Assembly: GCF_014334325.1 (NCBI RefSeq)
Contig: NZ_JACSET010000003.1
Location: 124,001-188,000, forward strand
DNA from: Treponema sp. Marseille-Q4130
GTDB lineage: Bacteria > Spirochaetota > Spirochaetia > Treponematales > Treponemataceae
Direction: 5' to 3'
DNA: 64,000 bases
Numbering within the stretch: position 1 is the stretch's first letter; the number at the start of each line of letters is the position of its first letter. Positions 41,503 to 49,509 of this stretch are shown piece by piece. Below the pieces are notes generated by a model. That model searched no databases and was not told the origin of the DNA. It saw only the letters and a list, made by a program, of their open reading frames with translations. The translations under genes and the position numbers were made by a program.

Positions 41503-41940
41503 ATGAATACGAAAAGTCAGTACAAAACAAAACAACACGAAGAACTGCTCGCGTTTTTGGAATCGATGAAAGGTACGCACATTACGGTGCATGCGGTCTG
41601 TTCGTATTTCAAATCGCACGGCAAGGCGATCGGTACGGCGACGGTATACCGCCAGCTCGAACACATGGTAGCAGAAGGCATCGTCAACAAATACATCATC
41701 GACGCCAACAGTCCCGCCTGTTTCGAATATACCGGCGGCAAAAAAAAGCGCGGCACGGAACCGTATTTTCACTGCAAGTGTAAAGACTGCGGCAAACTCA
41801 TCCATGTGCGCTGCTCGAAATTGTCGGCGATGCAAAGCCACCTGTTGAGCTCGCACGGATTTGAAATCGATTCGCACAGAACGGTGCTCTACGGAACCTG
41901 CGGCGAGTGTTCGGGGCGGAAGCGCGCGCGCTGCAGGTAA
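41503..41940 (+). CDS. Fur-family metal regulator (probable Zur)
   Basis: A 145-residue Fur-superfamily repressor. The winged-helix part includes YFKSHGKAIGTATVYRQLEHMVAEGIV. The metal-binding part has HCKCKDCGKLIHV (first CxxC) and YGTCGECSG (second CxxC) with the usual His residues, a structural zinc arrangement. The gene heads a zinc ABC operon, so zinc is the likely co-repressor and Zur the likely identity, by context. The ATG immediately follows its operator and has no Shine-Dalgarno, which suggests weak, tightly governed translation. Confidence 0.85.
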   Translation: MNTKSQYKTKQHEELLAFLESMKGTHITVHAVCSYFKSHGKAIGTATVYRQLEHMVAEGIVNKYIIDANSPACFEYTGGKKKRGTEPYFHCKCKDCGKLIHVRCSKLSAMQSHLLSSHGFEIDSHRTVLYGTCGECSGRKRARCR

Positions 41941-41944
41941 ACGT

Positions 41945-42268
41945 ATGCGAAAATCGAATTGTGTATATGCGCAGACTGCGGCGCAAAATAATCGGGCGGT
42001 ATTCGCCTATGCGGTATTGTTTTTAATAACGATCGTTTCCGTCGGGTACATCGTTCACGAAAGCGTTCACGTTTGCAGCGGAGAGGATTGCCCCGTGTGC
42101 GCGTGTATCCGTTCGGTAAAAAACAATTTATTGCAGCTGAAAATTTATTTGGCCGAAACTGCATATGTCGCTGCTCCCTCGTATGAGCGGGTGGAAGCGG
42201 CAATATATTTTTATGTCTCGGCATTTTGTTTGACGCTCGTCTCGCAAAAGATTAAATTAAATAATTGA
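41945..42268 (+). CDS. Small membrane protein of the zinc operon
   Basis: A 107-residue protein with one strong N-terminal helix (about residues 18-40, RAVFAYAVLFLITIVSVGYIV). It then has a Cys/His patch HESVHVCSGEDCPVCACI, a loop, and a second helix near the C-terminus (EAAIYFYVSAFCLTLVS). The His/Cys pattern, two CxxC-like pairs with flanking His, suggests zinc binding outside the membrane. It starts 4 bp after the regulator stop and shares its transcript. I know no named family for it; it may assist uptake or sense metal. Confidence 0.65.
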   Translation: MRKSNCVYAQTAAQNNRAVFAYAVLFLITIVSVGYIVHESVHVCSGEDCPVCACIRSVKNNLLQLKIYLAETAYVAAPSYERVEAAIYFYVSAFCLTLVSQKIKLNN

Positions 42269-42289
42269 CAAGGACTTTTAATCGATATG

Positions 42290-42318
42290 CCGCACTCGCT
42301 TGTCGATCGTGCGGTTTT
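42290..42318 (+). terminator. Hairpin upstream of znuA
   Basis: CCGCAC (42290-42295) pairs with GTGCGG (42309-42314), followed by TTTT at 42315-42318. This could attenuate readthrough from the regulator gene into znuA. Confidence 0.5.
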
Positions 42319-42358
42319 GTAGAAAGAAAAACAATTTGAAAGAGGTTATAAAATTATT

Positions 42359-43414
42359 ATGAAAAAAAATATTATTAAGATCGCGTCTGCATTGATTTTT
42401 GCGGCGCTCGTTGCAGGCGTCGCTGTTGGCGCGCCCGCTAAAAAAAATGCGTCGGACGGTACGGTAAAAATCGTTACCGATATTTTCCCCGTATACGATT
42501 GGGTCCGCGAAATAACGAAAAACAGCGCGGCGAAAATCGATCTCACACTGCTGCTCGACAACGGTGTCGATCTGCACAGCTATCAGCCGGCGGTTGCCGA
42601 TGTCGCGAAGATCGCCGAATGCAATCTCTTCGTTTATGTCGGCGGCGAATCCGAAGGGTGGATGGATGATGCGTGCAAAGAGATCAAAAATAAAAACAGC
42701 GTCGTGCTGAAACTCCTCGATTCGCTCGGAGATGCGGCGAAGGAAGAGGAAGTGGTCGAAGGCATGGAAGGCGAACACGATCACGATCATGAAAGCGCGG
42801 GCGAGCATCATCACGAACACGAAAGTGCCGGCGAACACCATCACGAACACGGTGAACACGAAGATGAAGAGGGGCCGGAATACGACGAGCACATTTGGCT
42901 GTCCGTGAAAAATGCAAAAATTTTGTGCAATACGATAGCCGAAAAGATTGCGGAAATCGATCCGAAAAATGCGCAAACCTATCGTGCAAACGCCGCCGCT
43001 TACAATGCAAAACTTTCATCGCTCGATGCGCAGTATCAAAAGATCGTCGATGCGGCGTCGAAAAAAACGGTTCTCTTCGGCGACCGTTTTCCGTTCCGCT
43101 ATCTCGTAGACGATTACGGTCTTTCGTATTATGCGGCCTTTGTCGGCTGTTCTGCGGAAACGGAAGCGAGTTTTAAAACGATTTTATTTCTCGCAAAAAA
43201 AGTCGATGAGCTGGGTATTCCCGCCGTGCTGACGATCGAAAAGTCGGACGGAAAAATTGCCAAGACGATTATTAAAAATACGAAAGCGAAAAATCAAAAG
43301 ATTTTAACGCTCGATTCGATGCAGTCGACGACGTCGAATGATGTCAAAAAAGGCGTCACCTATCTTTCGATTATGACGAAAAACGCCGACGTGTTGAAAT
43401 CGGCGCTGCAGTAA
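42359..43414 (+). CDS. znuA: Zinc ABC transporter binding protein (ZnuA-like)
   Basis: A 351-residue cluster-9 metal-binding lipoprotein/periplasmic protein with a signal peptide (KIASALIFAALVAGVAVG). VKIVTDIFPVYDWVREITK opens the first lobe and NGVDLHSYQPAVADVAKIAE follows. A long His/Glu-rich loop (about 140-175, DHDHESAGEHHHEHESAGEH and more) precedes DEHIWLSVKNAKILCNTIAEKI; FGDRFPFRYLVDDYGLSYYAAFVG is the family segment with conserved metal ligands. The flexible histidine loop is typical of ZnuA rather than of the manganese-specific relatives. It captures Zn2+ in the periplasm. Confidence 0.92.
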   Translation: MKKNIIKIASALIFAALVAGVAVGAPAKKNASDGTVKIVTDIFPVYDWVREITKNSAAKIDLTLLLDNGVDLHSYQPAVADVAKIAECNLFVYVGGESEGWMDDACKEIKNKNSVVLKLLDSLGDAAKEEEVVEGMEGEHDHDHESAGEHHHEHESAGEHHHEHGEHEDEEGPEYDEHIWLSVKNAKILCNTIAEKIAEIDPKNAQTYRANAAAYNAKLSSLDAQYQKIVDAASKKTVLFGDRFPFRYLVDDYGLSYYAAFVGCSAETEASFKTILFLAKKVDELGIPAVLTIEKSDGKIAKTIIKNTKAKNQKILTLDSMQSTTSNDVKKGVTYLSIMTKNADVLKSALQ

Positions 43415-43496
43415 AGCGCTTCAGGCGGAATGCCCTGCGGGTGCGTTCCGTCTGCGGGGCGTTTTGCATTTGCAAACGCGCGTTTTTGGAGGCTGT

Positions 43497-44207
43497 ATGG
43501 CATTGCTCGCTTGTCAAAACGTATCGCTGAAATACGATGCGAATGTGATCGTGCGCGATATCACTTTTTCCGTAAACTCAGGCGATTACCTCTGCGTTGT
43601 CGGGGAAAACGGTTCGGGCAAAACGACATTGATAAAAACGCTGCTCGGACTTCACGCTCCTTCAAGCGGTACGATTGTAACGGGCGACGGTTTGAAGCGA
43701 AATGAAATAGGCTACTTGCCGCAGCAGACGCTCGTGCAGCGGGACTTCCCCGCGTCCGTGTATGAGATCGTTCTTTCCGGCTGTCAGGGAAGGTGCGGTA
43801 TGCGCCCGTTTTACAACAAAGCGGAAAAGCGCCTCGCATTAGAAAGTATGGAACGAATGGGCATCGCGCGTTTTGCAGGCCGCTCGTACCGCGATCTTTC
43901 GGGCGGGCAGCAGCAGCGCGTGTTGCTTGCGCGGGCATTTTGCGCTACCCAAAAACTTTTGCTTTTGGACGAACCGGTATCGGGACTCGATCCGAATGCG
44001 ACGGAAGATATGTATCGATTGATACAGGAATTGCACGACGACGGCGTTACGATCATTATGATTTCGCATGATATCCCTTCTGCCTTGCGTTATGCGACGC
44101 ATATCCTGCACATAGGGGGAGAGCGAGCGACGTTTCAAACGAAGGAAGCGTTCGTGCAAAACGGAGCGGGCGGTTTGCCGCCGGAATCAAGGAGCGAAAT
44201 GCGATGA
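43497..44207 (+). CDS. znuC: Zinc ABC transporter ATPase (ZnuC-like)
   Basis: A 236-residue ATPase with Walker A GENGSGKTT (about residues 36-44), GYLPQQTLVQRDFP Q-loop, LSGGQQQRVLLAR signature, LLLDEPVSGLD Walker B and MISHDIPSAL H-loop. ATG at 43497 follows TTGGAGG, the start used here over an upstream in-frame ATG. It lies 82 bp after znuA; that gap holds a GC-rich inverted segment (GCGGAA/TTCCGT) that may modulate readthrough. It overlaps the permease gene by 4 bp. Confidence 0.92.
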   Translation: MALLACQNVSLKYDANVIVRDITFSVNSGDYLCVVGENGSGKTTLIKTLLGLHAPSSGTIVTGDGLKRNEIGYLPQQTLVQRDFPASVYEIVLSGCQGRCGMRPFYNKAEKRLALESMERMGIARFAGRSYRDLSGGQQQRVLLARAFCATQKLLLLDEPVSGLDPNATEDMYRLIQELHDDGVTIIMISHDIPSALRYATHILHIGGERATFQTKEAFVQNGAGGLPPESRSEMR

Positions 44208-45055
44208 ACGGCATCATAGAAGAGATTTCATTTTACGTAGGTTATCCTTTTGTACGCTATGCGTTTATCGTCGGCATTTTGATCGCACTGTGTTCGTCGC
44301 TGCTCGGCGTAACCCTCGTGCTCAAGCGCTTTTCGTTTATCGGAGACGGGCTTTCCCACGTCGCTTTCGGTGCGATGGCCGTTGCAACCGTTTTGCGCTT
44401 TTCAAATAATATGCTCCTTATGCTGCCGGTAACCGTCCTCTGCGCGATTCTTTTGCTGCGCACCGGACAAAACACGAAGATAAAAGGCGATGCCGCGATC
44501 GCTATGGTTTCCGTCGGCGCACTTGCGATCGGCTATCTCTTGATGAATATATTTTCGACGTCGGCAAATTTGACCGGCGACGTATGCAGCACGCTCTTCG
44601 GTTCGACATCGATTTTAACGCTGACAAAATCGGAAGTGATCGTATGCGTCGTGCTGTCGGTTATCGTCGTTGCGCTGTTCATGCTGTTTTATCAAAAGAT
44701 TTTTGCCGTTACCTTCGACGAAAGTTTTGCGCGCGCGGTCGGCACTCGGGCGGGCGTATACAATTTGCTCATCGCAGTCGTTACCGCGATCGTTATCGTG
44801 CTCGCGATGAATCTCGTCGGTTCTTTGCTCATCTCCGCGCTCATCATCTTTCCCGCTCTGTCGGCTATGCGGGTTTTTAAAAGCTTTAAAGCCGTTACGA
44901 TCTGTTCGGTGCTGCTGTCGGTCGGCTGTGCATTTTTCGGGCTTGCGATTTCGATCGTCGCCGGAACTCCCGTCGGCTCGACAATCGTCGCCGGTCACAT
45001 TATAGTATTCATTGTTTTTTCCTGTATCGAAAATCTGAAGCGGAGATGTGCGTAA
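44204..45055 (+). CDS. znuB: Zinc ABC transporter permease (ZnuB-like)
   Basis: A 283-residue ABC-3-family permease with eight to nine helices. It shows the family features FIGDGLSHVAFGAMAVATVLR and VGTRAGVYNLLIAVVTAIVIVLAMN, plus a final SLLISALIIFPALSAMRVFKS region. It completes the ZnuABC importer. Its start overlaps the ATPase end (ATGA type) and its stop overlaps the start of the lipoprotein gene, so all three are translationally coupled. Confidence 0.92.
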   Translation: MNGIIEEISFYVGYPFVRYAFIVGILIALCSSLLGVTLVLKRFSFIGDGLSHVAFGAMAVATVLRFSNNMLLMLPVTVLCAILLLRTGQNTKIKGDAAIAMVSVGALAIGYLLMNIFSTSANLTGDVCSTLFGSTSILTLTKSEVIVCVVLSVIVVALFMLFYQKIFAVTFDESFARAVGTRAGVYNLLIAVVTAIVIVLAMNLVGSLLISALIIFPALSAMRVFKSFKAVTICSVLLSVGCAFFGLAISIVAGTPVGSTIVAGHIIVFIVFSCIENLKRRCA

Positions 45056-45564
45056 TGAAAAAATTAATAAACAGACTCGCCGCGGTACGCCGGTATATTG
45101 AACCCTCCATACGAATAAAATTATGCGTTTTGCTTGCCGTCGGGATGCTCTCAGGCTGTGCAAAAGCTTTGCCGGCTCAGATTAAAAATGCGCTCTTTTC
45201 TCAAAAACGAAACACGGGAGTCGTCGATTTGACGCGCTTGAGCGCGACGATGGTGTATGCCGAAGTGTTCAATATGATGGTCGAGCCGGAAAATTACGTC
45301 GGCAAAACCGTAAAAATGAACGGTATGTTTTACGTGTATCCCGATGAAAAAAAAGGTACGTATACCTTTGCGTGTATCATTATGGATGCGACCGCGTGCT
45401 GCGCACAGGGAATCGAATTCCGATTGCGCGGAGAACATGCGTATCCCGCCGATTATCCCGAACCGAATACGAACATCACCGTGCAGGGGACATTTTACAC
45501 GTATGAAGAAGACGGATTTACGCACACGCTTTTGATCGACGCCGATATGACCGTGCGGAAATAG
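45055..45564 (+). CDS. Zinc-operon lipoprotein resembling the YcgQ/DUF1980 C-terminal domain
   Basis: A 169-residue lipoprotein with a signal and lipobox LLAVGMLSGC (Cys about residue 35). The mature domain contains PENYVGKTVKMNGMFYVYPD, then TFACIIMDATACCAQGIEFRL and a later NITVQGTFYTYEEDGF. The spacing P-x-x-Y-x-G-K, a CC pair and a second beta-barrel-like strand set recall the C-terminal part of TIGR03943/DUF1980 (YcgQ) proteins, which often sit in zinc-repressed loci. Its ATG overlaps the znuB stop (TAATG). Codons 10-20 also match the conserved core of dispersed repeat family 2. The function is unknown; a periplasmic zinc-linked role is inferred from location. Confidence 0.7.
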   Translation: MKKLINRLAAVRRYIEPSIRIKLCVLLAVGMLSGCAKALPAQIKNALFSQKRNTGVVDLTRLSATMVYAEVFNMMVEPENYVGKTVKMNGMFYVYPDEKKGTYTFACIIMDATACCAQGIEFRLRGEHAYPADYPEPNTNITVQGTFYTYEEDGFTHTLLIDADMTVRK

Positions 45565-45614
45565 GCCGAGTGCCGCAAACGAAGCGGCTGCAAAATACAG
45601 CTGTTTTTATCGTA

Positions 45615-45668
45615 CATATTTTCCGTCAGCGCAGCCGTACTTACAATCGACGGAAAATATGCTATACT
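45615..45668 (+). promoter_or_regulatory. Inverted repeat and promoter upstream of the NYN gene
   Basis: CATATTTTCCGTC (45615-45627) and GACGGAAAATATG (45649-45661) form a 13-bp perfect inverted repeat with a 21-nt centre. TATACT (45663-45668) behind it and TTACAA (45641-45646) make a promoter with a 16-bp spacer, so the right arm lies between the boxes. It may be a terminator for the zinc operon, an operator, or both. Confidence 0.55.
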
Positions 45669-45675
45669 CGTTGTC

Positions 45676-46512
45676 ATGGTAGATATAGACGAACAAAAAA
45701 AGATCGCAGTGCTCATAGACGCGGAAAATATTCCGCACAATAAATTGCCGGCCATCCTCGAAGAAATGGCGGTGCACGGACACGTCATCACCAAGCGCGC
45801 ATACGGCGACTTTTCGAGCGACAAGCTGCGCGCCTGGAAAACCGTTTTAAATGAAAACGCCGTTTTGCCGATACAGCAGTTCAGCTATACGCAGGGAAAA
45901 AACTCGAGCGATTCGGCGATGATCATCGACGCGATGGATTTGCTTTATACCGAAAAATACGATACGTTTGTGCTCGTTTCCTCCGACAGCGATTTTACGA
46001 AACTCGCATCGCGCCTTCGTGAATCACAGGAGTATGTGTTCGGCGTCGGCGAAAAGAAAACGCCGGTGTCGTTCGTAAACGCGTGCGACGAATTTATCTA
46101 TATAGAAAATTTGCACGGCGTCGAAGATTCGTCGCTGCCGGAAAAAGTCGATGCCGCACACAAGCGGCGTGCAAAAGTAAAGCGAGCGGCTCCCGCAGGG
46201 GGAACGGCTGCCGCCGGCGCTACGGTCGGCGTCAACGCGGACGGCGACACGATGACCGACAAGCAGTTTCGTCAGATTTACAAGCTGCTTACAAACGCGT
46301 ACGAAAAGTACGCCGACGATACCGGCTGGGCGCCCGTCGCTGCGGCGGGTTCGCTGTTTAAGCGGCAAAACCCCGGTTTCGACACGCGCGATTTCGGATT
46401 TAAAAAGCTGTCGGATTTGATCGCTTACCTCGACGACGATTTTGAAATGAAAGGTTCTGGTTTAGGCGGCCGCGGCGGAAACAAAATATACCGCCCCGTC
46501 GAAAAAGAATAA
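45676..46512 (+). CDS. NYN-domain RNase-like protein with OST-HTH domain
   Basis: A 278-residue protein. The N-terminal NYN/PIN-like domain (about residues 5-140) has the acidic residues of the active site: VLIDAENIPHNKLPAIL, KNSSDSAMIIDAMDLLY and FVLVSSDSDFTKLASRL. After a Lys/Ala-rich linker, the C-terminal OST-HTH/LOTUS domain (about 200-275, FRQIYKLLTNAYEKYADDTGWAPVAAAGS, FDTRDFGFKKLSDLIAYLDDDFEM) should bind RNA. The combination is known in LabA/MARF1-related bacterial proteins of mostly undetermined role, thought to cleave RNA. It is transcribed alone. Confidence 0.88.
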   Translation: MVDIDEQKKIAVLIDAENIPHNKLPAILEEMAVHGHVITKRAYGDFSSDKLRAWKTVLNENAVLPIQQFSYTQGKNSSDSAMIIDAMDLLYTEKYDTFVLVSSDSDFTKLASRLRESQEYVFGVGEKKTPVSFVNACDEFIYIENLHGVEDSSLPEKVDAAHKRRAKVKRAAPAGGTAAAGATVGVNADGDTMTDKQFRQIYKLLTNAYEKYADDTGWAPVAAAGSLFKRQNPGFDTRDFGFKKLSDLIAYLDDDFEMKGSGLGGRGGNKIYRPVEKE

Positions 46513-46550
46513 TTAATAAATCGAGCGGCGAGCTTGGAAAATAAATAATA

Positions 46551-47417
46551 TTACAGTTTTTCGATTTCCGCTTCCGAGAGACCGGTCATAAGGAGAATCT
46601 CAGAGAGCGGGTACTTGCGTTCAGCCATCAGCTTTGCCGTTTCTCGTGCTTTTTGATACGACCCCGCGGCGATGCCGTCACGTCGACCTTGTAAAAGTCC
46701 GTCTCTTCTGCCTTTGCGTATTCCCCGTTCAAAACCGATCTTTTCACCCAGCTGTGAACCCTCTCTTAATAAATCATCTTTCCAAATATTCAACGACATA
46801 TACCAGCTCCTGAACTTTTCGTTCCGTTTCGCTTTTTCGACAAGCGCATCGATGTGCTGCGTAAAACCGCTCGTCGCCCGCCTCTCGCAAAGATACTTCA
46901 ATAAGGCGCTCAATTCAGGCTCATCTTCTTTACCGTAGGCACCCACATTATAAAACACTTTATACGATTTGTCATCAAGAAAAAGCGTGCCGTCGGCGGT
47001 ACATACGTTGCGGAACTCGTAGACGGGTAAGCCTTTGCCGAAGGGATCCTGCGTACAGATAAAGATGACGTAGCTCTCTTTCAGTTCGGCATAGCTTTGT
47101 CCTCTCAAGAGGTTATCGACATCCATAAGGCTTTGGTAATAGCGAGTGCGTTTGGGAAGAGAAGGCGGGATCGATGTTTGTATTTCTATATCGAATACGC
47201 GCTCGGGATCTGAGACATAGACGTCGAGACGTATACCCTTACTTTCGTAAAAGGGAGCAATCGTTTTTTGTAGGGATGGATATTCGATTTTACCTACTTT
47301 GATATGCAGGAGCCGTTCGATGACGCCCTTACAAATCGCTTTGTTTTTCATGACCGTGCCGAACATAAAGTCGTCGGTAAAGGAGAGTTCGTCGACGGGT
47401 TTATGGGTATATTCCAT
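46551..47417 (-). CDS. Rpn-family recombination-promoting nuclease/putative transposase
   Basis: A 288-residue protein of the Rpn (PDDEXK_2/YhgA-like) family. [25 protein letters not shown] opens the domain; [19 protein letters not shown] supplies the PD-(D/E)xK active-site residues, and [20 protein letters not shown] is a family block. The C-terminus has a Gly/Arg-rich repeat region ([13 protein letters not shown]) and ends in a helical tail. Rpn proteins are DNA endonucleases that stimulate RecA-independent transfer between genomes; many paralogues occur in spirochaetes. It is intact and not obviously flanked by terminal repeats. Confidence 0.87.
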   Translation of the reverse strand: MEYTHKPVDELSFTDDFMFGTVMKNKAICKGVIERLLHIKVGKIEYPSLQKTIAPFYESKGIRLDVYVSDPERVFDIEIQTSIPPSLPKRTRYYQSLMDVDNLLRGQSYAELKESYVIFICTQDPFGKGLPVYEFRNVCTADGTLFLDDKSYKVFYNVGAYGKEDEPELSALLKYLCERRATSGFTQHIDALVEKAKRNEKFRSWYMSLNIWKDDLLREGSQLGEKIGFERGIRKGRRDGLLQGRRDGIAAGSYQKARETAKLMAERKYPLSEILLMTGLSEAEIEKL

Positions 47418-47615
47418 AGCTGCACCTTCGGTTATTGAGATAGTGCGGCAAGGAAGCCGCTGATCTATATATCGCCGATAAAGTGATAAATTACGCGGTT
47501 TTTAAAGAAATGTATAAGAAATAGGCTCGTTTTTTTCGAAATTTTCCCGTCGTTTCGTATATCAACAGAATGATAAACCTTGAAAATGGGAGCGCCGTAT
47601 CGCTTGACGATGTTT

Positions 47616-47945
47616 TCAGATGCTTTGCTTCGCTTTCGCTTTTTCGAGCGCTTTTTCGTATTTTCTTTCGTCCGCTTTTTCTGCAGGGCGGTACAAAATC
47701 GCTTTGTTGCCGATGACGCGCACGAGAACGGCGGAGCACGCTTTTGACAATGAAGCGGCGAGGTCCCGTTTTTCGTCTTTGAATTCGTTGAAGCTGATTT
47801 TAATAAGTTCGTGAGCGGCGAGCGCGGAGTCGGTCATTTTTTCGACCGCTTCGGTAACGCCGTTTTGTCCGACGATGACGACGCTTTGCAGGGGCTGTGC
47901 ATATTTTTCAAGGATTTTTCTCTGCTTGCTTGAAAGTTCAATCAT
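47616..47945 (-). CDS. yhbY: YhbY-family ribosome-assembly RNA-binding protein
   Basis: A 109-residue CRM-domain (CRS1/YhbY) protein starting MIELSSKQRKILEKYAQPL. It has the RNA-contact GQNGVTEAVEKMTDSALAAHELIKISF and VRVIGNKAILYRPA of the family, which binds 23S rRNA precursors in the 50S subunit. The length is close to the usual 97. The start at 47945 is favoured; a longer in-frame version has no homologous N-terminus. The C-terminus is Lys-rich (KYEKALEKAKAKQSI). Confidence 0.9.
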   Translation of the reverse strand: MIELSSKQRKILEKYAQPLQSVVIVGQNGVTEAVEKMTDSALAAHELIKISFNEFKDEKRDLAASLSKACSAVLVRVIGNKAILYRPAEKADERKYEKALEKAKAKQSI

Positions 47946-48034
47946 GTTTGAAATACTAGCGGTATTCGCCCGATTGCGCAACTGCATAAATACGATGTAT
48001 AAACGCGATGCGGCTCTTATTAATTTTCAGTGAA

Positions 48035-48108
48035 AATCAACAACCCTGGCGCAGCCTCGCAGCGAAGCTTCAAGCGGCGTCGAGGTATTAAACCCTCCGC
48101 ACGAATAA
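48035..48108 (+). repeat. Dispersed repeat family 2 (74 bp), forward copy
   Basis: A 74-bp element, AATCAACAACCC at one end and ATTAAACCCTCCGCACGAAT near the other. It matches 54998-55071 in reverse complement with about 7 differences. It lies in the gap before tolC and has no gene. Confidence 0.8.
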
Positions 48109-48150
48109 CAATTTTTTATTTCAGAATAACGATTTGTTTTTGCAATCCGC

Positions 48151-48180
48151 TTGTAACCTTGTTATAGTTTAATTTATAAT
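48151..48180 (+). promoter_or_regulatory. Promoter of the efflux operon
   Basis: TTGTAA (48151-48156) and TATAAT (48175-48180) are 18 bp apart, 21 bp before the ATG at 48202, with AGAGGATGGCGGT as ribosome site. Confidence 0.65.
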
Positions 48181-48201
48181 AAAGCTGTAGAGGATGGCGG
48201 T

Positions 48202-49473
48202 ATGACTTTGAAAAAAACGGCAGCAGTGATTTTCTGTGCATCTCTTCTTGCCGGTGCTGTATCTGCCGAAGAGCTGACGGTGGACAGCGCGGTGCAATAC
48301 GCGATCGAAAACAATATCTCCGTGAAAAAAGATAAAATCACGCTCGACGCACTCAAACGTGCAAAAAATCATTCGTGGAACGGCGTGAGTCCGAGCGCGT
48401 CCGTCAGCGCCAATATGCTTTTTCCCGCTGCGGGTGATGCGCGTCAATACGATTACAATTTATCGATTCAAGGCTCTCTCAACTTTGCGCTTTCCCCGTC
48501 CCTCTATTCGTCCGTAAAAACCGCCGCTCTCAATTACGAAAACGGACTGCTTACCTACGACGAAGCTCTGCGCTCGATCGAACTCAAAGTTCGCAGCGCG
48601 TTTTATCATCTCCTGTACGAGCTTGAATATATCGAACTGCAGAGGCGCAATCTCGAAACCGCCGGCCGGCAGTACGAGCAAAATATGAAAAAATACAAAA
48701 GCGGTCAGCTTTCGGAACTCGATATGCTGACGAGCCAAGTAAAATACGAACGGTTGAAGCCGGTACTCGAATCCGCCGAGATAACCTTTGCCAACGATTC
48801 GGCATCATTCAAACAGATGCTCGGTCTCGATCAGTCAGCCGAACTCGCGCTTTCCGGTTCTCTCGCCGCCGCTTGTTCTTTCGGCGATATAAGTGTCGAA
48901 GTCGATGCGGAAGATACGCCTGTGATTCGCACCGGAAAAAACAGCGTAAAGATTGCGCAAGCGGCATTGCTCGCGCGGAGATTTGCCGCGTGGGGGCCGA
49001 CGCTGAGCGCGGGATGGACGTACGGCAAATCGAAGACGAATATCGCGGATGATTTTTCGACGACGAATGCGTTTTCGGTCGGCGTTTCGATTCCGCTCGA
49101 CGGATACCTTCCGTGGTCGAAGGGAGCCGATTCCGTTGCTTCGGCAGCGGACAGTCTGAAGACGGCGGAACTTACACTCGAAAACAGCCGTACGACGCTT
49201 GCGGTGCAAATCGATAACAGCGTCAAACAGATACGGCAGATACAGTCGCAGATCGCATCGCTTCAGGCAAATGTCGGCTTGGCGCAAAAGTCGTACAATA
49301 TGACGAAAGACGCATACACTCACGGTTCGCGAGATTTACTTACGCTGCAGACTGCGGCGGATTCGCTTTTGAACGCGCGTACGGATCTTGCGCAGCAGGA
49401 ATATACGCTTATTACGAAGATGCTTGATCTGGAATACACGCTCGGCGTTCCGTTCGGCTCTTTGGGCAAATGA
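48202..49473 (+). CDS. TolC-family outer-membrane efflux protein
   Basis: A 423-residue TolC-family protein with a signal peptide (KKTAAVIFCASLLAGAVSAE). It shows two internally repeated halves of helices and short strands: ELTVDSAVQYAIENNISVKKD and KSYNMTKDAYTHGSRDLLTLQTAADSLL are the helix-turn regions of the two repeats. It forms the trimeric outer-membrane channel of the efflux operon. The counterpart in Borrelia is BesC, and the gene order channel-adaptor-permease is the same as in that genus. Confidence 0.88.
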   Translation: MTLKKTAAVIFCASLLAGAVSAEELTVDSAVQYAIENNISVKKDKITLDALKRAKNHSWNGVSPSASVSANMLFPAAGDARQYDYNLSIQGSLNFALSPSLYSSVKTAALNYENGLLTYDEALRSIELKVRSAFYHLLYELEYIELQRRNLETAGRQYEQNMKKYKSGQLSELDMLTSQVKYERLKPVLESAEITFANDSASFKQMLGLDQSAELALSGSLAAACSFGDISVEVDAEDTPVIRTGKNSVKIAQAALLARRFAAWGPTLSAGWTYGKSKTNIADDFSTTNAFSVGVSIPLDGYLPWSKGADSVASAADSLKTAELTLENSRTTLAVQIDNSVKQIRQIQSQIASLQANVGLAQKSYNMTKDAYTHGSRDLLTLQTAADSLLNARTDLAQQEYTLITKMLDLEYTLGVPFGSLGK

Positions 49474-49509
49474 TTAATAATTATTAATTATCGAAAGGAA
49501 AATGATGCT

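Noticed and set aside
46551-47417. Rpn gene as part of an insertion sequence
   Set aside because: No terminal inverted repeats or target duplications were seen next to it, so it is reported as a free-standing nuclease gene.
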